From the NCBI RefSeq assembly GCF_000003605.2, contig NW_003116447.1, positions 638,275 to 656,685 on the forward strand: a stretch of 18,411 bases of DNA, given 5' to 3'. The notes beneath the pieces are model-generated. The model made no database searches. It had not been told where the DNA came from and saw only the letters and a list, made by a program, of their open reading frames with translations. This stretch comes from Saccoglossus kowalevskii. Taxonomy: Eukaryota; Hemichordata; Enteropneusta; Harrimaniidae. Position 1 is the first letter of the stretch, and each line of letters begins with the position of its first letter. Position numbers and translations under genes: made by a program. Shown here piece after piece: positions 1 through 7,272 of the stretch.

Positions 1-430
1 GATGCTACACACACGCTTTTACAGCTGCTGTCTCGTGCTTTACGTGTAGCCATGGTGTAGCCAAGTCCAGGCCCAAGTGTTTCACTTCCGACTCATTGTG
101 GTCGGAGTCATGACACGTAATTTGGTCACAAAAACTAAGTCTGCCATGTGCTCAAATTTTCTACCTCTGTTTATACCTCCATGGTCTGATCAATTAAATC
201 GTGGAAGGTACCTTCCACGACTAAATTTTCATAATAATGGCTTTACATACTGTCGACGTTCTTCTCCAAATTTCCTTGCATTCGTTTTCTTTCGTCACTG
301 TCATAGTCGACCCCAAGACGGTTTCATAGTCAACTGCTTGAAGAGCGAGAAATTTGTGGACGATCGTAAGTGGAATGCATGTAACTTGTACCTCGGACTA
401 CTAATACTTGTATTACTAGTCTGAGCTTGT
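1..430. other. Unassigned left-edge stretch of higher GC
   Basis: This segment has visibly more G and C than the 500 bases after it and short open frames on both strands, for example 8-151 on the minus strand and 77-424 on the plus strand. None of the translations is a protein I recognise, and neither strand shows the next DCTN2 exon. It contains a perfect 22-bp palindrome at 199-220 and a GTAAGT at 366-371 on the plus strand. It may be an old repeat within DCTN2 intron 2 or part of an unrecognised exon. Confidence 0.35.
199..220. repeat. Perfect 22-bp palindrome
   Basis: The arms TCGTGGAAGGT and ACCTTCCACGA are exact reverse complements with no spacer. The centre GGTACC is itself palindromic, and GAA/TTC blocks lie 6 bp apart. 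It could be a dimeric transcription-factor site or a remnant of a repeat; the sequence does not tell which. Confidence 0.85.
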
Positions 431-1542
431 ACTGAATGCAAGAGACTGTTTATATTTGCTATGGGTGGTGACTATTATGCATATTACCTGTCTATTATGT
501 CTTTGGCTGATTAATTAAAACATAGCTTTCAAAACAATGACATGTGCTTTTGTTTTTAATTAACAAAAATTGTTTTTTACACCCTATAAAAACATCCAAT
601 TCACTTTTTTTCCTACTGAGTGTTTGCTCCTTGTAGTCCAGCATTGAAAAATACAAAAAAGTAGAATTTTGGGTTTCAAAGCAAAAAAAGGTGTACAGCA
701 TCCTTAAGGTGTTAATCTGGTTTATCAGAGGTACATTATGCAATATGCCACACCTGCTCTCTCAAAAATCGTTGAAAATACCTATTGCTTGCATACATTG
801 TGTACTTTTGTAAATAACGACTATATGTCAAAAAAAACGATAGCAAATCCCAAAACTTGGTAGAAATGAAAACCAAGATTTGTGAAAGATATATCACTTT
901 GAATGAGTTAATGCTTGTACTCAACGTGTATGAATATATAATAAATTAATGTAATACATTTATTTTGATTTTTACTTTTGAAAGACATTTTAGAACTTTT
1001 TGTATGGAGGATGGGTGTTTATCTTGACTTGGACAGTGTTTGTATGGCACATTCCTCATTTCTGTGACCATTCCACCCAAAGCAAGTGGTCTTATTATAA
1101 CTGGCACACATCAGATGAAAAACAGTGTTGCAAGTCTGCTCTATTAGTTGTCTAAGGTTGGTTACCACATACAAAAAATACAATAGTCTAATAGTCTGCA
1201 ATAAAAAAAAGTCTATTGCGAGATATTTGCTTTACAGCGTCAATTACCAGTAGTCAATATTGAGCAGACACTGTGTTGCCTTCACAGTTGAAGCCCAGGA
1301 GTTCACCAACAATCACTGGAATCAAGTATTTTACATATCAAACAATTAATTAATTATCACAATATCACCCAGGATATTTGATTTCCATGATTCAATAATA
1401 TAATAATGAGACAGCTGGGCACACAATGACTAGCTACAATCATATTTATCAAAATATCATTATTAAAATTATTATTCTCAATGTCTGTACTTTTCATCAG
1501 AATTATAATAAATATCAGATGCACTTCAATGGACAAACTTAC
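431..1542 (-). other. DCTN2: DCTN2 intron 2 (partial); no gene seen
   Basis: The intron begins with GTAAGT at 1542 and continues leftward. I looked in all minus-strand frames for the next dynamitin exon and saw none. The stretch is AT-rich with frequent stops and short A or T runs. It presumably extends through positions 1-430 to the window edge. Confidence 0.7.
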
Positions 1543-1608
1543 AGGTTTGTAATCTTGATCCTCTTCAGGCAAATCACTCGTCTCAAATACGTCTGGTTGC
1601 GATGTGTC
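1543..1608 (-). CDS. DCTN2: Dynamitin (dynactin subunit 2), coding exon 2
   Basis: This 66-nt exon encodes 22 residues, including QPDVFETSDLPEEDQDYKP. It matches the acidic dynamitin segment recalled from human DCTN2 (EPDVYETSDLPEDDQ) directly after LPGI. The acceptor is a pyrimidine-containing tract ending GTTGTCAG immediately above 1608; the donor is GTAAGT beginning at 1542. Both flanking introns are phase 0, so the exon could be skipped without a frameshift. The family would next show a segment around a 'SDRI' motif; I searched the remaining 1.5 kb of minus strand and did not find it, so exon 3 is inferred to lie beyond the left edge. The gene is therefore partial here: 34 residues of a protein that is usually about 400 long. 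Confidence 0.95.
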
Positions 1609-2638
1609 CTGACAACAGTCAATGTCAAAAGTCAAGTTTAGAATGAAATCAAAAGCGATGATATTACAGGATGTAATGATAATACACATGAACATCATGC
1701 CCTAGCTTCAGTGGCAGCTCCAGTTAAGCCTAATATCACAGCTAATTTACTTAATGGATTAAAATTAGCAATACAAAACAACTGTGTCCCATGATTCCTT
1801 GGTGCAATCTTAGAGATTGAAAGCTTCCTTTTTATGAGAACACCACATTCATGCTCAAAGATGATCTTCCAAAGACACAACATAAATAATGCAGTTGCTT
1901 CTCACAGCATTATCCTCATATGAACATAATTGCTGTTAAATGTTCGAGTTTGGTTTTCTTAATTCAAAATACAGTAGTTGTCGCAAATACTATAGTATTA
2001 GAAGGGCTACAAAATGTCACCCTTCTTACAGTGATGCATACAGGATTGATCTGTGGTAATGATCTGCTTGTGTATAACAATAGACTTACGGAGGTAACCA
2101 TGCCCGTTTTTAATTGCCTAAATTGGGGAACATCACACATACAGACATCAAAATACAATAGAAGATGCCAAGAAATAAACAGTTTCTAAAAATAAAACAA
2201 ATGCAACAATGTAGGGGGAAATATGGGGGGAACGTGATGTGAGATGTGAATTGAATTTAAAACAATTTTGAAAACTATTTTGTTAAATATTGAAAAATAA
2301 TTATGATGGGGGTACCAATTTATGTAAAATGTAAAATCGATAATGATTCACCATAGAATCTTGATAAAATAGAGAATATTTCAACAATTTGTTATGGTTA
2401 CTCGGTACTGTGTTGAAAGTAATTCTTATAATAAAACAATATTAGAGTGTCAATGAAGAGCATAGTGTCAATAATTAATAATACTAGCATAAAAGTGGCG
2501 ACCCGGACACGCCCCATAAAACAATAGAGTTCAGTGGTGATCTACTGATGTTAATCAAACAAAATTCACAGTTTCGCTATTTCGGTTTTTTACACAAATA
2601 TGTCCACCGATCAATTACTGAATATCTGTTTCACTTAC
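1609..2638 (-). other. DCTN2: DCTN2 intron 1
   Basis: This 1,030-nt phase-0 intron is bounded by GTAAGT at the 5' side (2638 downward) and TTGTCAG at the 3' side (just above 1608). Apart from the AT-rich base composition and short chance open frames on both strands, I see no gene, RNA or clear repeat in it. Confidence 0.88.
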
Positions 2639-2674
2639 GATCCCTGGCAAATCAGCATACTTCGGGTCCGCCAT
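2639..2674 (-). CDS. DCTN2: Dynamitin (dynactin subunit 2), coding exon 1
   Basis: This exon encodes the 12-residue N-terminus MADPKYADLPGI, which by my recollection is the same as the start of vertebrate dynamitin. Dynamitin (p50) is part of the shoulder of dynactin, the cytoplasmic complex that makes dynein processive and links it to cargo; its basic, conserved N-terminus takes part in shoulder assembly. The ATG is at 2674-2672. An in-frame TAG at 2728-2726 and no intervening ATG fix this start. The exon ends after an ATC codon, followed by a GTAAGT donor beginning at 2638, which gives a phase-0 intron. The next exon continues the dynamitin sequence in frame. The gene runs leftward, away from the KIF5 gene at 7138. 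The start codon sits in a near-TISU/YY1 context (CAAAATGGCGGA). Identification is very secure because two separate exons match in order and in phase. Confidence 0.95.
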
Positions 2675-2760
2675 TTTGTCTGTCAGTGACGTGTCATGTG
2701 ATCGGTATTGTTTTGATTCCCTTCTCTAGAGGTCGCTGTTTCATTGTAAGTTGAAGGTAT
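2675..2760 (-). promoter_or_regulatory. DCTN2: DCTN2 5' UTR and proximal promoter
   Basis: No TATA box is visible upstream of the DCTN2 start. Immediately upstream lie TGACGTG (2687-2693 on the plus strand, CRE/E-box-like) and TCATGTGA (2694-2701, an M-box/E-box-like site). The sequence overlapping the ATG, CAAAATGGCGG on the minus strand, is a YY1-type and near-TISU element. Such elements usually go with TATA-less genes having very short 5' UTRs, so transcription probably starts within a few tens of bases of the ATG. The site matches are direct; their function is inferred. Confidence 0.55.
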
Positions 2761-4530
2761 CACACCACATTTAACAAAACCATAACGATTATAGTTTCGT
2801 ATCTCTGAAAGAATTGCAGTAGATACGCACAAGCTCAGTACAAAAAGGTAAAAAAAAACAACTATTGATATTTTTGCTAGGGTTATCATTGAAACGTTGT
2901 AGAGTTGCAAGTTCACATGCAGCTACTGTGGTGCATGGTTTAGCTGCCAGTGAGTTTGTGTTATCGAATCCAACACAGGTCGTTATTTTATTTATTTTTT
3001 GTACTTTTCCCAATCTGTAATAGCTCGCCTACGATTTACTCTGCAAAGAAGTGACTTTCACTAACAGAAAGTTTACAGAATACGTATAAAATCATTAAAA
3101 TCATATTAGGAACTTACAACACGTTTTGTTGGACAGACTGAGTTGGCGAAACACAATGCCATCGTGAAATTATTCAACCACGTTTTAGCAGGAAGTTTTA
3201 CCATTTTTTTTCTGCAATTAGTTTCTTTGTTCAGTATTTCTACTAAATATAGGTCTTGAGTTCATAATATACATCAATGATCAACTAAGCAATATTGGTG
3301 TACAAACACCAAATAACAACGAAACACCAGACCGACCGTGACTATATATTATATTGATGTCTGAAACTAATGCCGAGCTGCAAAAAACACTTATGCCCCC
3401 AAAAAAATTACCAAAACCAATGATAATTATCAAACCTTGTCACGATACCACTAAGAAACTATTTAAAAAAAAACAAGTTACAGATACCTTGGCGATGCCT
3501 TGAATACAGAGTAGTAACGATACACCTTGCAGACCATCGAATCAAAAAGTTTCTCGAACTCCGAATAAACGTATCATAGTTTGAGAAGGTGCTTACGGGA
3601 AAAAATAAAGCAGAAAGAGAACATTCCTTCAAATGAAAGAATTCATGATATTCATGCATATTTAACAAATCTCACAATATACTGTGAATTTCATAAAGAC
3701 ATGAATGTTTTTAATATGCATCTGCTAATGTATTGTGATTGCTCAAGTTTGAAATTTGAAATTTATAAAACATTTAAAGGTATTTTATATAAATAAAATT
3801 CATGTATTTAATGAAATTCAATTTAGAAAATATTATTAATGTTTAAAGTTAACAACACTGTCTATGCCAACTATAATACAAAACACATTCTTCGTACACT
3901 CAGTATCTCTCAACATTAGATTGGACATTTGATAGTTATCTGTATTTTACAAAAAAAAACGCAGCTAAAATAACTTTACCATCATAATATAGGGAACACG
4001 GCTGTGCAAATAAAGAACTGACACAACGGTTACCATAGAAACATACAAATTATTTATTACCATCAAACACTCTAAAACTGTTAAATGACAAACAGTTGGA
4101 ACACTAATGAAACTTACATATTCAAACAGGAAGACACACTATCTGAAATCAACATCAGAAAATGCGTGAAACCCATTATGTCGGTTGTAGCATCGACAAA
4201 CCCCGAAATCATATGTGGTTCGAACTCATCTAATGTATGTTAGGTGCCGATTTTTCCAGTCTAGATAGTGCAATTTTACTTGATTTGATCGCAACTAGTA
4301 TCATGGTTCCCGTTATTTTCGATTACGTTTGGTAGGCTATATTTTTGGACGAGTTAGACGTGTATATTTGTCATAAAAATGTACAAAACCAGGCATAAAA
4401 CCCGGTCATGTTTGTTCACTGTTGAAGGCACACTTCGACGAAAACACGCATATTGGTAGTCGGGATGGTAACATGAGAATGAGGAAGTTCAACATTATCA
4501 ATTCCCACTAGTTTGACAGTCGGTAAGCTT
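2761..4530. other. Intergenic stretch without recognisable gene
   Basis: This is the DCTN2-proximal part of the divergent intergenic region. It is AT-rich, and its open frames are short and unlike known proteins. A GGTTCGAACTC string at 4217-4227 resembles a Pol III B box, but no convincing A box or tRNA fold accompanies it. Confidence 0.6.
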
Positions 4531-4538
4531 GAGAGTAA

Positions 4539-4643
4539 CCCCCCCCCCCATTGGAACACCATAAAACGACTGGTTGTACTTGGCCCAGGCGGATTACGAC
4601 AGGCGAATAAACCATAGTCCCAGAGTCGATTGGGGGGGGGGGG
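4539..4643. repeat. Paired homopolymers: C11 and G12
   Basis: A run of 11 C (4539-4549) is followed 82 bases later by a run of 12 G (4632-4643). The runs are complementary, so the strand could fold into a long-loop hairpin, and the G run could join quadruplex structures. Runs of this length are often miscounted by sequencing, so the exact lengths are uncertain. The segment between them is GC-richer than its surroundings but encodes nothing I recognise. Confidence 0.8.
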
Positions 4644-4852
4644 CTGAGTATAATCATTATCCCACTAACAGGTATGCAACTTTGGAGGATCCTTACATCA
4701 TATGTCAGCAGGTGACTGTGTTGTACCGGACCTGGTTAATTTATAGCAGGACAGCACGGACAGGCTTGTTTTCTCATAAGACAGATGATTTGTGTGGTAA
4801 CACACATTGTCTAAATTTGTATAGTTAAGACAGTAACGACTCACTCCCCTCC

Positions 4853-4870
4853 CACACACACACACACACA
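4853..4870. repeat. (CA)9 microsatellite
   Basis: Nine uninterrupted CA units are preceded by a C/T-rich stretch and followed by TACAC. This is an ordinary dinucleotide microsatellite in the intergenic region. Confidence 0.95.
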
Positions 4871-5945
4871 TACACTGAGTTCATTCATCATGTATCTCAA
4901 TGAATTACTAACATACAATAAACAGGAAACACGTGTATTCAATTTCTACACACCAAACTTCTACACGCTATAGAAATGCATACACATTAAAGTACAAGTC
5001 TAATCATAAATAAAAATACCTAGAATTTAGTCATTTTCAAATAAATTGGACTTCCGGGAAATATGAGAATATTAAGTTTGAAAAGTTGTGGGTCTTCAGG
5101 TTAATTTTCAAGAAAATGATGGTTGAATGTTAGTGGATAGTGGTCATTTTGACAGTATTATAAAAAAATTATCATTGGTTCCTATGGCAGAGATATTATT
5201 CCATATCTCAAAATGTAATCACGTGACATAAGCCGAACAAATCATATATTGTGAATGATGGAGTACTTTTTGTTGTCCTCGATTATTTCAAAAATCAGGG
5301 TATTAAAAGTGCCAAAAAAATGCAATTTTTGTAACATTGTGTTCCATGGAATTGTTTCAAAAATAGCAATTTTAGGAAAATATTAGGATAAGTTTCTCAA
5401 AATATGTCACAGTAACAAACAAAAGAATGCTATTTCACGGTGCCGTGGGACATTTTACATAAATAAACCAATGAACATTGTCATGCAATGTATGACCATT
5501 TTTTTCAAACATTATGAGTTGTCTTCTACCTTAATATATAATACTCTGACAAAGCCATTTTCTGATCAGTAAATACTATTATTATAATACATTAATAAAG
5601 TGAGATACGGATAAGCTTCATACCAAGAAGTTATTATGTTTTACATGTATTTTGTATATTAACTGCAACAACAACTAGTGTACTAACAAGGATGATTGTG
5701 TGGGATCCTGAGTCAAAATAGAATCCCCAATTTCAAGTTACTGTCTCCAGGAATAAAAATTGTATGTGGCTGTACAGGTGACTTTAGGCACAACAAAATC
5801 AATTGATACACCAATTAATAGAACAAATTTGTAGAATTATTAACTTCACAAGAAACCAATATTATTAAAAAGTTTGGCAGCCTATGCTTATCACACATTG
5901 AAATTTAGGAGCGATATTGCTGATTTTTTGTAATTTAAGAATATT
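4871..5945. other. Intergenic stretch, nothing identified
   Basis: This is AT-rich DNA with dense stop codons in all frames, A/T runs, and no motif, repeat boundary or RNA-like fold that I can defend. Confidence 0.6.
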
Positions 5946-5951
5946 TATGTA

Positions 5952-6014
5952 TTATACTTTTATGGGCCGATGGCCTTAAACTTGTAAATAAAGACCATAT
6001 ATATATATATATAT
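5952..6014 (+). mobile_element. Short repeat tail ending in (AT)9, copy 1
   Basis: The copy runs from an ATGGGCCGATGGCCTTAAA-type stretch through TGTAAATAAAGACCAT into an (AT)9 microsatellite at 5997-6014. A second copy lies inverted at 14129-14190 with the same order: GGCCAATGGCCT, then GTAAATAAAGACCAT, then TA-rich sequence. Two copies of a short conserved block ending in simple sequence fit the 3' tail of a SINE or LINE, or a small Pol II-type repeat with an AATAAA signal. The element class is inferred. Confidence 0.6.
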
Positions 6015-6590
6015 CAACGGCTATATATACTTCTGTGTCATACATTGTATATGAATACTAACCTAGCAACACGTCATGAATACGATTTACATTTTATTGC
6101 GTATTATGTATATGTATTATATATCCAGACTAACTATTTATTTAAAATAACTTACATTACAATGAAACATTCACTGGAAAGTATTACAACTACAACAGTT
6201 ACTATTAAGCTTTTATTTTGTCAGTAAATTAAACAAATTTTCCATATCTGTAGATGTGTGTCTAATTTTGATTTTTTTATTGTCAATAACAAATGCTAAA
6301 TTTTGAACGTTTTTACATCTAGCAATGTCATTCAATGTTTGTTTCGAATTGAGGTTCACCTAGCAGAATTTATTCTGCATTTAACTGTCAAACCAATAGA
6401 ATTTAACAAAAACAATAACAAAAACAATAAATTATGTAGGTTACTAATTTCAGGTAATTAGGAATAAATGAAGAACAGTTGCGCTTTTTTTCACTTTAGT
6501 ATCTTTTGAACCGAAATTGTTATCAATTTAATCCTCGATATACATACAATTCCAGGAAAAGTTAAATTGGTTCTTTTGAGCAAAGACCGA
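6015..6590. other. Intergenic stretch upstream of KIF5 promoter
   Basis: This is AT-rich sequence with only short chance open frames. A tandem AACAAAAACAATAAC-like stretch lies near 6405-6430. No gene is recognised. Confidence 0.55.
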
Positions 6591-6800
6591 AGACTGTGCC
6601 TGCGACTATGGGAGGCCATTTCTTTGTTTACGCTGAAATAATAATGACTAAAATATGAAATAACTGCCAAGAATGCGAATCAAATATTGCTCCGCTCCAG
6701 ACGAATTAAATCACGCGAACTCCGGGGATTGAATTGCCCTATTATAATATTTGTGACCATAGACAGTATAGTCTCGTGAAATGCGAGAATTTGAAGCAGA

Positions 6801-6809
6801 TGACGTCAT
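6801..6809. promoter_or_regulatory. KIF5: Perfect CRE (TGACGTCAT) in KIF5 promoter
   Basis: A full palindromic cAMP-response element lies about 140 bp upstream of the TATA box of the kinesin gene. This element binds CREB/ATF-family bZIP factors. Its place beside a ZNF143-like site and a TATA box makes it a credible promoter element. Confidence 0.7.
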
Positions 6810-6825
6810 TTTGTGTTGGCTGCGA

Positions 6826-6838
6826 TCCCAGAATGCAC
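6826..6838. promoter_or_regulatory. KIF5: ZNF143/Staf-like site
   Basis: TCCCAGAATGCAC matches the core of the Staf/ZNF143 binding site (TTCCCAGAATGCA). In vertebrates this motif is common at promoters, including divergent ones, and has been tied to promoter-anchored looping. It lies 17 bp after the CRE. The match is seen; use in this organism is inferred. Confidence 0.6.
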
Positions 6839-6943
6839 AGTTTCATCTTGGGACGGTCGGATTGAGCTGTCGTTTCATATTCGTTTATACCTTTAAATAT
6901 TTTTGATTTATTTTATTCTGATTCACTATATTCTCGAGGTAGA

Positions 6944-6954
6944 TATATATAAAG
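6944..6954 (+). promoter_or_regulatory. KIF5: TATA box of KIF5
   Basis: TATATATAAAG lies 184 bp before the kinesin ATG. A start of transcription would be expected 25-30 bp downstream, near 6975, giving a 5' UTR of about 160 nt. The window is AT-rich, but the sudden rise in GC right after this site and the nearby CRE and ZNF143-like motifs support a real promoter. Confidence 0.6.
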
Positions 6955-7047
6955 GTTTTGGCTCTTTATTTACAAATTATCGACGGCATTACTCAAGCAA
7001 TTTTTGATCTGATCATCGTCGAAAACAGCGGAGACCTTTTTAGCTAT

Positions 7048-7065
7048 ATGGCCGCCATCTTGTGA
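7048..7065 (+). other. Upstream ORF 1 in KIF5 leader (MAAIL)
   Basis: The frame is ATG GCC GCC ATC TTG then TGA, five codons. A G at +4 gives it a fair start context. It ends one base before the next uORF begins and is followed by the main ORF 72 bases later. Its effect on kinesin translation is inferred only. Confidence 0.5.
7051..7062 (-). promoter_or_regulatory. KIF5: YY1-type element (CAAGATGGCGGC on minus strand)
   Basis: The minus-strand sequence CAAGATGGCGGC is an exact match to the YY1/TISU consensus SAASATGGCGGC. YY1 sites of this kind usually sit just downstream of transcription starts, as here. It cannot act as a minus-strand translation start of any length, because its ATG is followed by a stop after four codons. 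A YY1 transcriptional role is therefore more likely. Confidence 0.65.
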
Positions 7066-7083
7066 ATGTATACGTCCGCCTGA
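7066..7083 (+). other. Upstream ORF 2 in KIF5 leader (MYTSA)
   Basis: The frame is ATG TAT ACG TCC GCC then TGA, five codons, beginning directly after the stop of uORF 1 and in the same frame. It lies 54 bases before the main start. Its existence in the mRNA depends on the transcription start being upstream of 7048. Confidence 0.45.
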
Positions 7084-7137
7084 TTTCAGTGGAGGCGAAG
7101 TTGGATTTTTGACGGAGTGTTTATCTGACGCATAAAC

Positions 7138-7272
7138 ATGGGAGACTCCGGTTCGGAGTGCAGCATCAAAGTATGTTGTCGTATTCGGCCAATGAACAAT
7201 TCCGAAAAGGCTTCTGGTGCTTCGGTTATCGTGAAATTCCCGAGCCAGGACGACACTACAATATCCATAGGG
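7138..7272 (+). CDS. KIF5: Kinesin-1 heavy chain, first coding exon
   Basis: This exon encodes the first 45 residues of a conventional kinesin heavy chain, the plus-end-directed microtubule motor for axonal and organelle transport. It contains ECSIKVCCRIRPMN (residues 7-20), the first beta strand with the RxRP nucleotide-base-contacting motif, then a variable loop and the strand IVKFPSQDDTTISIG. The order and spacing match animal KIF5/Khc, and the KFP...ISI segment recalls squid kinesin. The ATG has an AACATGG context, and an in-frame TGA at 7126-7128 rules out an earlier start. The exon ends GGG|GTAAGC, phase 0, at the same point in the fold (just before the FDRVF segment) as I would expect for KIF5 genes. 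The P-loop and all later motor, stalk and tail exons are outside the window. The gene diverges from DCTN2. Confidence 0.93.

Larger units (their letters stand above)
6975..7137 (+). other. KIF5: Probable KIF5 5' UTR
   Basis: This GC-richer segment lies between the expected transcription start and the kinesin ATG. It contains a YY1-type element (7051-7062) and two short upstream open reading frames that abut each other (7048-7065 and 7066-7083). An in-frame TGA at 7126-7128 closes the main frame just before the start codon. The transcription start itself is inferred from the TATA box. Confidence 0.55.

Noticed and set aside
366-371. GTAAGT donor-like site on the plus strand
   Set aside because: No recognisable coding exon precedes it, and isolated GTAAGT strings are expected by chance in a window of this size.
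77-424. Plus-strand open frame of 115 codons
   Set aside because: Unrecognised product with low-complexity hydrophobic ends and no start or splice support. It lies within or beside DCTN2 intron 2.
1261-1330. Possible DCTN2 exon 3 on the minus strand (frame reading VIVGELLGFNCEGN)
   Set aside because: Does not match the dynamitin segment that should follow exon 2 and lacks good splice borders.
4217-4227. GGTTCGAACTC as a Pol III B box of a tRNA or tRNA-derived SINE
   Set aside because: No A box at a proper distance and no cloverleaf could be drawn.
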